Part shown: positions 21,256 through 28,545 of the stretch, in pieces
Layout: every line of letters starts with the position of its first letter
Position numbering within the stretch: the first letter of the stretch is position 1
Assembly (NCBI GenBank): GCA_001898645.1
Contig: MKUQ01000014.1
Span: forward strand, 62,001-126,000
DNA from: Burkholderiales bacterium 70-64
Lineage (GTDB): Bacteria > Pseudomonadota > Gammaproteobacteria > Burkholderiales > Burkholderiaceae_E
Direction: 5' to 3'
Length of the DNA stretch: 64,000 nt
The notes under the pieces: generated by a model
What the model saw: the letters and a program-made list of their open reading frames with translations, nothing else
Database searches by the model: none
Told to the model about the DNA's origin: nothing
Position numbers and translations under genes: made by a program

Positions 21256-21380
21256 CAGAACATGTGAAGGAACCGTAGCGAGCGGCCCGAGGGCGCGCCG
21301 AGAAGCGCAGCCGTACTGGGGTACGGCGAGCATCGCAGGCGCGAGATCGGGTCGCGCAGTAGGTTCCTTCACATGTTCTG
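21256..21380. repeat. Long palindromic repeat element, copy 1 (complete)
   Basis: The outer arms CAGAACATGTGAAGGAACC (21256-21274) and GGTTCCTTCACATGTTCTG (21362-21380) are a perfect 19-bp inverted repeat. Between them is a partly self-complementary region with a central hairpin, GCCGTAC-TGGG-GTACGGC (21310-21327). The right arm contains the last codons and stop of the minus-strand dienelactone hydrolase gene. Long stretches are identical to the element at 33.3 kb. It separates two convergent genes and could act as a bidirectional terminator. Confidence 0.85.
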
Positions 21381-22037
21381 GGTCAGGAAGGCCAGCGTGC
21401 GGGCGCGGGCGAGCTGCGCGGCCTGCGGGTTGTACGAGGGCCGCTGGTCGCAATTGAAGCCGTGGCCGGCGCCTTCGTAGAAGTGGGCGACGACTTCCGG
21501 GTGCGCGGCGAGCAGCGCGCGCGCCTGCTGCGGCGTCGGCGACTTGTCTTCCTCGCCGAAATGGCACAGCACCGGGCACGCCGGCACCTCGGCGGCATAG
21601 CTCGGCATGCTGCCGCCGTAGTACGGCACGGCGCAAGCGAGGCCGGCCGTGCGCGCGGCGGCTACCCAGGCCACCGTGCCGCCCCAGCAGTAGCCGACGA
21701 TCGCCACCCGCCCTGCCGACGCGGCATGCGCCGCGGCGGCGGCGACGTCCTTCAGCGCGTCGTCCATGCGGACCTTCTGCATGAGCGCCACGCCGGCCTG
21801 GATGTCGGCCGGCGCATAGCCGGTCTCGTAGTTGCGCTGCACGCGGTCGAACAGCGCCGGGGCCACGACCAGATAGCCCTCGGCGGCGTAGCCGTCGGCC
21901 ACCGAGCGGATGTGGCCGTTGATCCCGAAGATCTCGGGCGCGACCACCAGCCCGCCGCGCGCCTTGCCGGCCGGCCGGGATTCCCAGGCCGCGAAGCGAC
22001 GGCCGTCGGCGGCGGTCAGCTCGATGAAGGTGCCCAT
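21369..22037 (-). CDS. Dienelactone hydrolase family protein
   Basis: A 222-residue alpha/beta hydrolase of the dienelactone hydrolase family. The nucleophile is the cysteine in VGYCWGGT; the Asp and His of the triad lie in FGEEDKSPT and GAGHGFNC. This Cys-His-Asp arrangement and the length match carboxymethylenebutenolidase-like proteins, which open the lactone ring formed in chlorocatechol degradation. Many such genes in proteobacteria have other or unknown substrates, and no catechol gene is close by. The gene ends inside the right arm of the long palindromic repeat, which supplies its last codons (Gln-Asn-Met-stop). It is 18 bases downstream of the thioredoxin-like gene. Confidence 0.85.
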   Translation of the reverse strand: MGTFIELTAADGRRFAAWESRPAGKARGGLVVAPEIFGINGHIRSVADGYAAEGYLVVAPALFDRVQRNYETGYAPADIQAGVALMQKVRMDDALKDVAAAAAHAASAGRVAIVGYCWGGTVAWVAAARTAGLACAVPYYGGSMPSYAAEVPACPVLCHFGEEDKSPTPQQARALLAAHPEVVAHFYEGAGHGFNCDQRPSYNPQAAQLARARTLAFLTQNM

Positions 22038-22055
22038 GGGCGTTCCCCGCCGTGG

Positions 22056-22901
22056 TCAGAAGAGGACCGAGCTGAGCCGGCGGCGCCATTCCGAAACCAG
22101 CTCCGGCTGCGCCGAGGCCTGCTCGAACACCTGGAGCATCGTCTTGCGGCCGATGTCGTCGCCGAAGGCGCGGTCGCGCCGCACCACCTCGAGCAGTTGC
22201 TCGAGCGCCGGCGCCCAGGCCTTCTGCGCGATGTAGTGCTGGGCCAGGTCGATGCGGGCCTGCAGGTCGCCGGGCGCATTGGCCACGCGGGCCAGCAGGT
22301 CGGGGGGCGGCGGAGCGACGCCCCGCTCCAGCTGCTGCCGCACGCGCTCGGCCAGCGCCTGCACCTGCGGGTCCTGGCGCGTTTCGGCCGACATGCGCTC
22401 GAGCTGCGCCTGCGCGGCGCCGGCATCGTCTTCCTGCAGCAGGATCTGGGCGTAGATCAGGCGCGCGTGGTCGCTGGCCGGATCGAGGGCGAGCGCCTTC
22501 TTCAGGTGCTCGGTGGCCGCGGCGGTGTCGCCGCGCTCGAGCGCCTGCATGGCCTCCTCGACGGCGAGATCGGCCGGGTTGGGCAGCAGCCGGTCGATGA
22601 ACTCGCGCAGCTGGCTCTCGGGCAGCGCGCCCTGGAACTGGTCGACCGGCTGCCCGTTGACGAAGCCGAACACGGTCGGGATCGAGCGGATGCGGAAATG
22701 CTGCGCCAGCTGCTGCTGGGCATCGGTGTCGACCTTGACCAGCCGGAAGCGCCCGCCGTACTGCTGCTCGAGCTTCTCGAGCATCGGGCCCAGCGTCTTG
22801 CACGGGCCGCACCACGGTGCCCAGAAATCGAGCACGACCGGCGTGTGCATCGATGCATCGATGACGTCGGCCTGGAAGCGTTCGAGAGTGGTTTCGATCA
22901 T
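22056..22901 (-). CDS. cnoX: Thioredoxin-fold chaperone/redoxin CnoX (YbbN-like)
   Basis: A 281-residue protein with an N-terminal thioredoxin domain (residues 1-110) followed by a TPR-like helical domain. The active site is WAPWCGPCKTLGP, and RIRSIPTVFGFVNGQPV holds the conserved cis-proline. The C-terminal part has tetratricopeptide-like helices (DTAAATEHLKKALALDP, APALEQLLEVVRRDRAFGDD). E. coli CnoX acts as a holdase under chlorine stress and hands clients to GroEL; here the canonical CGPC suggests that oxidoreductase activity is retained. It is followed closely by the dienelactone hydrolase gene and is divergent from the HNH gene. Confidence 0.88.
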   Translation of the reverse strand: MIETTLERFQADVIDASMHTPVVLDFWAPWCGPCKTLGPMLEKLEQQYGGRFRLVKVDTDAQQQLAQHFRIRSIPTVFGFVNGQPVDQFQGALPESQLREFIDRLLPNPADLAVEEAMQALERGDTAAATEHLKKALALDPASDHARLIYAQILLQEDDAGAAQAQLERMSAETRQDPQVQALAERVRQQLERGVAPPPPDLLARVANAPGDLQARIDLAQHYIAQKAWAPALEQLLEVVRRDRAFGDDIGRKTMLQVFEQASAQPELVSEWRRRLSSVLF

Positions 22902-23025
22902 GGCGGCGGCGGGATCATTCGGGTCGATGGCGATGTTATCGCATGGGGCGCGCCGGCGTCCTTGTAGGCGCCGCCGCCGCGACTGTTGCACAATGAAGGG
23001 TTCGCAACATTCTGTGGAGGCCGGT

Positions 23026-23628
23026 GTGTGGTATGGGGCGTCCTCGGTGAGCATCCTCGTGCTCGATGCCGGCGGCATGCCGCGTCGATGGCTGGGTGTG
23101 GAGGAAGCGGTCGGCTACTACTACAAGCAGCAGGTCGCCTGGGACCTGGGCGACCACGCATTCACGCTGCATGGCGGCATCTGCCGCGCCACCGGCGAGC
23201 GCTCCTCGCTCACGCTGCGCTCGATCGTGGCGGTGCGCGGCGATTCCTCGCGGCGGGCGCGTTTCGAGCACACCCCGGCGCTCACCCGCGAGATGCTGTT
23301 CGCGCGCGATCGCTTCATCTGCGCCTACTGCGGGACGCGCCACCGGCCGTCCGAGCTCACCGCCGAGCACGTGCAGCCGCAGAGCCGCGGCGGGCGCGAC
23401 ACCTGGACCAACCTCGTCAGCGCGTGCAAGCCGTGCAACCTGCGCAAGGGCGACCGCACTCCCGAGCAGGCGCACATGCCGCTGCTGTACGTGCCCTACG
23501 TGCCGAGCGTGCACGAGGCGTTCATCCTGCGCAATCGCCGCATCCTCGCCGACCAGATGGAGTTCCTGATGGCCGGCGTGCCGGCCGGCTCGCGGCTGCA
23601 CGACGTCGATCGGGCGCTTCCGGCCTAG
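23026..23628 (+). CDS. HNH endonuclease family protein
   Basis: A 200-residue protein. The N-terminal part (VSILVLDAGGMPRRWLGVEEAVGYYYK) is the conserved lead-in of a widespread proteobacterial HNH family, and the HNH domain follows near residue 90: CAYCGTRHRPSELTAEHVQP, with a first CxxC pair, then WTNLVSACKPCNLRKGDRTP with the second pair and the final His-Asn equivalents. The role is unknown; homologues are usually chromosomal and not part of a recognised restriction system. The GTG at 23026 was chosen because GGAGG lies 5 bases before it. An ATG at 22993 would add 11 residues without a ribosome-binding site. Confidence 0.82.
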   Translation: MWYGASSVSILVLDAGGMPRRWLGVEEAVGYYYKQQVAWDLGDHAFTLHGGICRATGERSSLTLRSIVAVRGDSSRRARFEHTPALTREMLFARDRFICAYCGTRHRPSELTAEHVQPQSRGGRDTWTNLVSACKPCNLRKGDRTPEQAHMPLLYVPYVPSVHEAFILRNRRILADQMEFLMAGVPAGSRLHDVDRALPA

Positions 23629-23694
23629 GGCGGAGCGCTCGAAGTACTGGGCCGCGAACTCTCCCGGTACGGGGCTCGTGAAATTTGCGGGCTG

Positions 23695-23722
23695 GACGAC
23701 CAGCCGGCGCTCCCTGGTCGTC
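23695..23722. terminator. Hairpin between convergent genes
   Basis: GACGACCAG (23695-23703) and CTGGTCGTC (23714-23722) form a perfect 9-bp stem with a 10-base loop between the HNH gene and the convergent membrane-protein gene. No T-run follows, so the terminator role is inferred from position. Confidence 0.4.
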
Positions 23723-23736
23723 GGTTGCGCTTGCGG

Positions 23737-24423
23737 TCAGGACACGAGCCTGGATCGGCGCCGAACCTGTGCGGGTAGTGTTGCGCTCAGCGCAAGAATC
23801 CACAACACCGTCGTCACCGGAACCAGCGCGCCGGCCGGCCCATCGGGAGTGAAGGCACCGCGCTGGTCGACGGTGAACATGACGACGACGTGCGCAGCGG
23901 CCGATATCCAACCCAGGATGCTGACCCATCGCGGGGACAAGCGTGCACGCTCCAACCCCAGCACTCCGGTGACGGTGAACAGCAGTGTCGGCACTGCGGA
24001 CGCCAGGAAACTGAGCCAGAGTCCGCGCCAGGCCAGTGCCGTCAGTTCCGGCGCGACGTCGGCAACGGCCGAGTGAACCGCCACCAACCCTGCGGCGGCG
24101 CCAGTTGCAACCAAGGTCTGCGTGATCACGCATCCGGCCAGCGCCACTCGCAGCAGTCCGCACCCCGCGATGCCCTCGGGCGTCAACCGCACGAGTACGG
24201 CGAACATCGCCACCAGCAGCACGCCACCTAACACAGCGAGAAGGGCGGCGACGTAGAGTTGCGGTGCATGCTCGCGCAGCACCTGGGCCAGATGTACCGC
24301 GCCGGACTGCAGCTTTGCGTCGAGCGGGATCATTGCGACCCCAGCCACCCACGACAGCATTCCCAAGACGCCCGCCGCCACGCCCCAGCGGGACCATGCC
24401 GTCTCCTCCGATTGCGGCCGCAT
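23737..24423 (-). CDS. Hypothetical multi-pass membrane protein
   Basis: A 228-residue membrane protein of unknown function. Six hydrophobic stretches are visible: WGVAAGVLGMLSWVAGVAMI, LYVAALLAVLGGVLLVAMFA, LLRVALAGCVITQTLVATGA, a short one around LTALAWRGLWLSFLASAVP, and two near WVSILGWISAAAHVVVMF and LVPVTTVLWILALSATLP. The overall look is like DUF4386-type integral membrane proteins, but I cannot confirm this. The N-terminus is taken at MRPQSEETAW; the longer frame overlaps the preceding small zinc-ribbon reading frame. Same strand as the binding-protein gene upstream. Confidence 0.6.
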   Translation of the reverse strand: MRPQSEETAWSRWGVAAGVLGMLSWVAGVAMIPLDAKLQSGAVHLAQVLREHAPQLYVAALLAVLGGVLLVAMFAVLVRLTPEGIAGCGLLRVALAGCVITQTLVATGAAAGLVAVHSAVADVAPELTALAWRGLWLSFLASAVPTLLFTVTGVLGLERARLSPRWVSILGWISAAAHVVVMFTVDQRGAFTPDGPAGALVPVTTVLWILALSATLPAQVRRRSRLVS

Positions 24424-24437
24424 GCGCCTGTCCGGTC

Positions 24438-24611
24438 TCAACCGCACGTACCGACGTAGCCGCAACGCGCGCAAGACGGGCGCCTGGCCTTGCAGGCGAC
24501 AGTGTGCGCGCTGCACTGGGGACATTTCTCGCCGGCCATCACGCTCGAACCCATGGCGTGCGCCAACGCCGTGCGTGTGATGCCTCTCGCCCCCTGCACG
24601 CTGATAGCCAT
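24438..24611 (-). CDS. Possible small zinc-ribbon protein
   Basis: A 57-residue open frame ends in EKCPQCSAHTVACKARRPSC followed by ARCGYVGTCG. The CPxC and CxRC pairs with a central spacer look like a zinc ribbon, and the gene fits into the gap between two same-strand genes (14 bases before one, 16 after the other). No ribosome-binding site supports any of its starts; MAGEK, 33 residues from the end, is another possibility. It could be a chance frame. Confidence 0.35.
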   Translation of the reverse strand: MAISVQGARGITRTALAHAMGSSVMAGEKCPQCSAHTVACKARRPSCARCGYVGTCG

Positions 24612-24627
24612 CGGTACGAATCCGCGA

Positions 24628-26007
24628 TCATCGGGCAGAAAAACTCGTCGCGAGGCCCCTGTTCGGGATCGCCGTCGCAAGCGACTCGGGATCGCCGCCG
24701 CGCGGTGAGGTCGCCGCGAAACGCGTCCTGATCCATTCCTCGCTCCCGACCCCGTCGGGCGGCGTCGTCAGCGCGGCCGGATAGCGCCTCACGTCGACCA
24801 GCTGGCCTCGGCGGACAGTGCCGTAGGCGGTATCCTGCACGGCCTGATGGCCCTTGCCACGGCTCATGTCGACTCGTCCGCCGGGGCCTTCGAAGCTCAG
24901 ATGCTCGAAGGCCGTCGCGGTCTGCTCCTGTGACGGCCGCGTATGGCCATTGGCCGCTTGCGCTTTCTCCCACGCGCTCTTCACCCCCAGGATCGCCTGC
25001 GCCATCTTGTACGCCGGGTAACTCGGCTCGACCAGGTAGCGCTTCCGGTACGCATCATGGAACCAGCGGTGCAGTCCGGTGTCGGGTGCGAACATCGCGA
25101 AGGGTCCGCGGGCGCCGACGATCGTTCCGTCGGGCACCCGGGTACCCAACCGGGTGATTGTCGGCCCGCCAGCCGTCATCACCAGGGTGGACCGCCGGAA
25201 CAGCTCGCGCGATATTCCCTGCTCGATCAGCGCCTCGGCGTCGCTGCCCCAGACGCTCGAGTGCACGACCTCGGCGCCGCGGGCGATGGAGATCTCCGGA
25301 GCGTACTCGCCGACCAGGAGTTCGTACGTCTGCGGACGGATGATCTGTACGCCGGGCACCAACCTTTTGATGGCCGCCTCGAACGCGCTCCACGAGCCTT
25401 GATCCCAGGCGTAGTCCGGGTTGATTCCGGACACCTTCTTCAGGCTCGGCTTCGTCTCGGCTACGTACAGCGCCGCCGCCGTGGAGTCCATGGTCGTGGT
25501 TGCGCCGGTGCGGAACAGGTACCTATAGCTGGCACCCTCGAAGATCCGCGGCGTGCCGCAGCCGAAGAGCACCGTCAGCCGCTTCAGCTCGTCGGCCAGC
25601 GGAGCCACTGCCATGCAGTTGGCGCTGGAAACGTAGCCGACGACCATGTCGACGTCGTCGTCCTCGACCAGCTTGCGGTATTCGTCGACCTGCCGCTCCG
25701 TTGCACCGGCCTCGTCGACGAGCTTCATGACGATCGGCGCGCCGCCGAAGCCGCGTGCGTCGTACGGAGCCGGTACCTCGCCCGCGTTCAGCGCCCGGAT
25801 CATCAATTCGGCCGCATTGCGTGCCGGCACGCCGAACGGCTCGGCGGACGGGCCCGAGAGAAACGTGACGACGCCCATGGTGACGGGCGGCGGCTCCTGC
25901 GCCGCCCAGGCCCCCGACCCGGCCGCCGCCGAGGCCGCGGCCAGCGATATCGCGCAGAGCGCCGGCCGCACCGTGCGCCGCAGGGAACTCCGGATATGCG
26001 TCGACAT
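24628..26007 (-). CDS. ABC-type periplasmic substrate-binding protein (branched-chain amino acid/amide type)
   Basis: A 459-residue exported binding protein of the Leu/Ile/Val-binding type (periplasmic binding protein 6 family). A signal peptide of about 35 residues ends at AAGSGAWAAQE. The mature part has VTMGVVTFLSGPSAEPFG, RNAAELMIRALN, IVMKLVDEAGATERQVDEYR and VGYVSSANCMAVAPLADEL, the expected alternation of the first lobe. Start is well supported by AAGGAGG 6 bases before the ATG. No permease or ATPase genes adjoin it, so it is an orphan in this window. It is divergent from the LuxR-type regulator, which may control it; ligand unknown. Confidence 0.85.
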   Translation of the reverse strand: MSTHIRSSLRRTVRPALCAISLAAASAAAGSGAWAAQEPPPVTMGVVTFLSGPSAEPFGVPARNAAELMIRALNAGEVPAPYDARGFGGAPIVMKLVDEAGATERQVDEYRKLVEDDDVDMVVGYVSSANCMAVAPLADELKRLTVLFGCGTPRIFEGASYRYLFRTGATTTMDSTAAALYVAETKPSLKKVSGINPDYAWDQGSWSAFEAAIKRLVPGVQIIRPQTYELLVGEYAPEISIARGAEVVHSSVWGSDAEALIEQGISRELFRRSTLVMTAGGPTITRLGTRVPDGTIVGARGPFAMFAPDTGLHRWFHDAYRKRYLVEPSYPAYKMAQAILGVKSAWEKAQAANGHTRPSQEQTATAFEHLSFEGPGGRVDMSRGKGHQAVQDTAYGTVRRGQLVDVRRYPAALTTPPDGVGSEEWIRTRFAATSPRGGDPESLATAIPNRGLATSFSAR

Positions 26008-26064
26008 GTCATCCTCCTTCGATCGTGTTGCGGGCGCTGGCGACGGCTCGTCGCATGGCCTTCT

Positions 26065-26096
26065 TCGCAATCCCCACCGTGAAGCGGCGATTGCGA
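26065..26096. promoter_or_regulatory. Inverted repeat in the binding-protein/LuxR intergenic region
   Basis: TCGCAATC (26065-26072) and GATTGCGA (26089-26096) form a perfect 8-bp inverted repeat with a 16-base spacer in the region shared by the divergent binding-protein and LuxR-type genes. It is suitable as a dimeric regulator site. Function is inferred. Confidence 0.3.
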
Positions 26097-26123
26097 GGAG
26101 CGTACTTCGCGAGGAAGAGCGGA

Positions 26124-26192
26124 TCACCCACCGAACGGCGGGGAGATGGCGGCTGCCGACGAAGGCTGGACACCCACCATTTGGGGGAGGAA
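26124..26192 (+). repeat. Repeat A upstream of the LuxR gene
   Basis: This 69-base segment resembles the one at 28060-28127. Both start TCACCCACCGAACGG then C or T then GGG, share GCTGCCGA in the middle, and end with ATTTG, two variable bases and GGAGGAA. The total length differs by one base. It lies 70 bases before the LuxR-type gene and probably contains its control region. Confidence 0.7.
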
Positions 26193-26262
26193 ACTGGACG
26201 CGGGTGTCCTACACTCAAGCGTGGATCGCATCGATCGGCACGCCGCATCGTTCCATGAAGCC

Positions 26263-27366
26263 ATGAAGCCGGATGAGGCCTTCAGCAATCTCGTCGGTCG
26301 CGTCTACGATTGCGCGCTCGACGTGACGTTATGGACGGATGTCCTGGGCGAGATCACCGAATCGCTCGGCGGAGCGATGGCCACCGTCATCTCCGCCGAC
26401 CCGATCCAGGGGCAGCAGACCTTCGCCGCGGCCTGGAACCAGCCGCCGGATCTCGCCGAGCTCATGCAGGCGAATGCTTCGCTCAATCCCACGCTTCCCT
26501 TCGGCCTGACCTTGCCGCTCTGCGAGCCCACTTGCATGACGCGACACATCGACGTCGCGGCGTTTCACCGGAGCCGCTACTGGATCACCTGCTTCGCCGA
26601 GCGCGGCTACTACGACTGCCTCGCCGGGGCGCTCACGCGCACGGTGACGACCTTCACGGCGCTGGGCATCTTCGGGGACCGGGTCAAGGGTGCGTATACG
26701 GACAAGGACATCGAACTCCTTCGCCTGCTGCTGCCGCACCTCAAGCGCTCGCTCGACATCGCCGGCCTGCTCGGGCGCAGGCGCGTCGAAGCGGAAACGC
26801 TCCACGCCGCGCTCGATGCATTGCGCGACGCTGCGCTGATCATCGAAGCAGACGGCACGATCCTGTTTCGCAACGAGGCGGCGGACGCGGAGCTGGCGAA
26901 AGCCCGGATCATTCGAGAGCACGAGGGCCGACTGCTCGGCGTCACCCGCGAAGCCGTGAATCTGCTCGACACGCTCTCTTCGACGGAAGGCCGCATCCGC
27001 CATCGCGGGCTCGATGCCCGGCTGGTCGACAAGGCCGGGGATGCCCTTCATGCCAATTGGGCGTCGCTGGACGCGGCGAACCAGGGTCTCGAAGGTCCCG
27101 TGCTGCTTCTTCTGCGCGCACCCGAAGCGGCGCTGAAGACCCCCATCTCGTCGGCCGCGGTGCAGTTCGCCCTCACCTCCGGCGAGACGCTGGTCCTCGC
27201 GCAGCTGCTGAACGGACACACGCTTGCCGCCGTCGCGGACATCCTGGGGGTGGCCCGCTCGACGGTGAAGAGCCACCTCGACGCGATCTACCGCAAGACC
27301 GGCATGAACCGGCAAAGCGAACTGGTGAAGCTCGTCATGAGTCTCGCGTCGCCGCTTCGGCAATGA
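26263..27366 (+). CDS. LuxR-family (HTH) transcriptional regulator
   Basis: A 367-residue regulator. The C-terminal 60 residues are a LuxR-type HTH: LTSGETLVLAQLLNGHTLAA, VADILGVARSTVKSHLDAIY and RKTGMNRQSELVKLVMSLA. The larger N-terminal part has no receiver motif; it contains a PAS-like section (AALDALRDAALIIEADGTIL, FRNEAADAELAKA) in its second half, so it may sense a small ligand. ATG at 26263 was taken because it precedes the conserved FSNLVGRVYDCALD start; a GTG at 26221 is possible. It is divergent from the binding-protein gene, its likely target. Its last codons recur at 29254-29271, evidence for a lost paralogue. Confidence 0.82.
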   Translation: MKPDEAFSNLVGRVYDCALDVTLWTDVLGEITESLGGAMATVISADPIQGQQTFAAAWNQPPDLAELMQANASLNPTLPFGLTLPLCEPTCMTRHIDVAAFHRSRYWITCFAERGYYDCLAGALTRTVTTFTALGIFGDRVKGAYTDKDIELLRLLLPHLKRSLDIAGLLGRRRVEAETLHAALDALRDAALIIEADGTILFRNEAADAELAKARIIREHEGRLLGVTREAVNLLDTLSSTEGRIRHRGLDARLVDKAGDALHANWASLDAANQGLEGPVLLLLRAPEAALKTPISSAAVQFALTSGETLVLAQLLNGHTLAAVADILGVARSTVKSHLDAIYRKTGMNRQSELVKLVMSLASPLRQ

Positions 27367-27369
27367 GCG
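27349..27369 (+). repeat. Repeat C, 3' end of the LuxR gene
   Basis: A 21-base segment that starts TCGCCGCTTCGG and ends CAATGAGCG, including the last five codons (Ser-Pro-Leu-Arg-Gln) and stop of the LuxR-type gene, is repeated identically at 29254-29274 in the same orientation and phase. Confidence 0.7.
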
Positions 27370-27395
27370 AGGGGTGCACCAATTTCCGAGCGGGC

Positions 27396-27418
27396 GCCGC
27401 ATACGATCGTGATGCGGC
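27396..27418. terminator. Hairpin between convergent LuxR and PEP-CTERM-like genes
   Basis: GCCGCAT (27396-27402) and ATGCGGC (27412-27418) form a perfect 7-bp stem with a 9-base loop, placed between the stop codons of two convergent genes and touching that of the minus-strand gene. No clear T-run; a bidirectional terminator is inferred. Confidence 0.45.
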
Positions 27419-28102
27419 TCAGTGTTGCAACGCCGGGACGCTGCGCCGACGAGCCAGGGACAGCGCCAGCAGCCCCGTTGCGGCCATCGGCAGTGTCGAT
27501 GGCAGCGGCACGGCACGGTCGACCGATTCCATCTCGAATATGTAACGGGCGCCGCTATTTTCCGGGGCAAATGGATTCAACGTGATAGCCCAAGGAACAG
27601 ACGCCACGTAGTAGTTTCCAATCGTGAATCCCGGAGCAAGCGTTATCGTAGGATCTGGTCGCCCCATGGCCCACCAATTCCAGTTGGGCGGGCCGACGAG
27701 TACGAGGTAGTAGGTACCTGGATCAAAGTGCAGGCCCGAGCCCAGCAAGGTTCGCTGGACAGTATCGACGGTAACGCCCCAAGAGGAGCGCGGGACGGGG
27801 CTATAGCTACCCGAAAAGACGACGTCGGCTTCCGTCGCGGTGGGACCGATTGCCGTTGTCACGTACCAATTTCCGGTCGTGAGTAGATCATCCGTCCGGA
27901 TAGCGGCGCTCAACGTCACGTTGCTTGAGCTCGAACTCTGGGACCAGCCCACTGCCAAAGTCTGACTATCGCTAAGCCCGACGCCACTTTCGACGCGGCT
28001 CGTGCCGGTGAAGGAGATCAAGGGGTCGGCGAGAGCGCCTGTCGTGCATAGGCAGCATGTCACCCACCGAACGGTGGGCCGAAGCTGCCGAGGACGATTC
28101 AT
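27419..28102 (-). CDS. Secreted protein with PEP-CTERM-like sorting end
   Basis: A 227-residue exported protein of unknown function. The first 28 residues could serve as a weak signal peptide (WVTCCLCTTGALADP). The mature part is rich in Ser, Thr, Trp and Tyr with no Cys pairs, typical of beta-rich extracellular proteins. The C-terminus reads VPLPSTLPMAATGLLALSLA followed by RRR, i.e. a VPxP motif, a hydrophobic helix and a basic cluster, as in PEP-CTERM proteins processed by exosortase/archaeosortase systems; here Leu replaces the Glu. No exosortase gene is in the window. The first 14 codons lie in repeat B, so the N-terminus may not be original. Base composition is lower in GC than the neighbours. 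Confidence 0.6.
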   Translation of the reverse strand: MNRPRQLRPTVRWVTCCLCTTGALADPLISFTGTSRVESGVGLSDSQTLAVGWSQSSSSSNVTLSAAIRTDDLLTTGNWYVTTAIGPTATEADVVFSGSYSPVPRSSWGVTVDTVQRTLLGSGLHFDPGTYYLVLVGPPNWNWWAMGRPDPTITLAPGFTIGNYYVASVPWAITLNPFAPENSGARYIFEMESVDRAVPLPSTLPMAATGLLALSLARRRSVPALQH

Positions 28103-28127
28103 GTCCGTCCCACATTTGATGGAGGAA
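28060..28127 (+). repeat. Repeat B, second copy of the LuxR upstream region
   Basis: Homologous to the segment at 26124-26192 (see there). CCCACC-GAAC-GGTGGG inside it is a perfect 6-bp hairpin that is imperfect in the other copy. No LuxR gene follows; instead an aconitase fragment begins about 10 bases later. Confidence 0.65.
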
Positions 28128-28135
28128 GCCGGCTT

Positions 28136-28368
28136 CGGGCACCCGCCGAGTTCGACCTCGCCGAGTTCAAGGAGCCCGTGCTCTGCTGCCCCAACGATCC
28201 CGACGGCGCCAAGCTGCTCCGTGAAGTGGCCGGCACCAGGGTCGACGAGGCCTTCATCGGCAGCTGCATGACCAACATCGGCCACTTCCGCGCCGCCGCC
28301 AAACTGCTCGGCGGCCAGCGCGACATCCCGACCAAGCCGTGGGGGCCGCCCACCAAGATGGGTCTTCC
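28136..28368 (+). pseudogene. acnB: Fragment of aconitate hydratase B
   Basis: About 77 codons in one open frame match the iron-sulfur region of AcnB: DLAEFKEPVLCCPNDPDGAK, VDEAFIGSCMTNIGHFRAAA and KLLGGQRDIPTKPWGPPTKM. FIGSCMTNIGHFRAA holds one of the cluster cysteines. A complete AcnB has about 860 residues; here nothing matches on the 5' side beyond the DLAEF region, and the similarity stops abruptly after PPTKM, so it is a remnant, joined on both sides to unrelated DNA. It should be non-functional. A full acnB elsewhere in the genome is expected. Confidence 0.85.
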
Positions 28369-28374
28369 ATGTAG

Positions 28375-28545
28375 TCAGCGCGCGTTGAGCCGTCGCTCGG
28401 CTTCATCCAGGATGTCGAGGACCGCCTCGAAGCCAGGTGGCGCCGACAGGAACATCGCCCGCATCTGCGCGTAGTCGCGCGCCAGCGCAGCGCGCCTGGC
28501 GGGCGGCGGCAGCAGCCGAAAGGTGCCGGGCTTCGCGAGGTCTGG
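28375..28545 (-). pseudogene. 3' fragment of a nucleotidyltransferase (AbiEii-like)
   Basis: Directly downstream of the mazF stop, on the same strand, an open frame without a start ends in KPGTFRLLPPPARRAALARD, YAQMRAMFLSAPPGFEAVLD, ILDEAERRLNAR. The GTFRLxPP, DYxxMRxM and final LExRLNA-like pattern is the C-terminal end of nucleotidyltransferases of the AbiEii/AbiGii toxin family found in type IV toxin-antitoxin or abortive-infection pairs. The match rests on my recall of the family. The catalytic N-terminal part is absent, so it is a broken remnant of about 55 residues. Confidence 0.5.

Noticed and set aside
28178..28474. A complete small protein of 98 residues
   Set aside because: Its first 60 residues are a piece of aconitase B and the rest is out-of-frame sequence over another gene fragment; it is better called a pseudogene.
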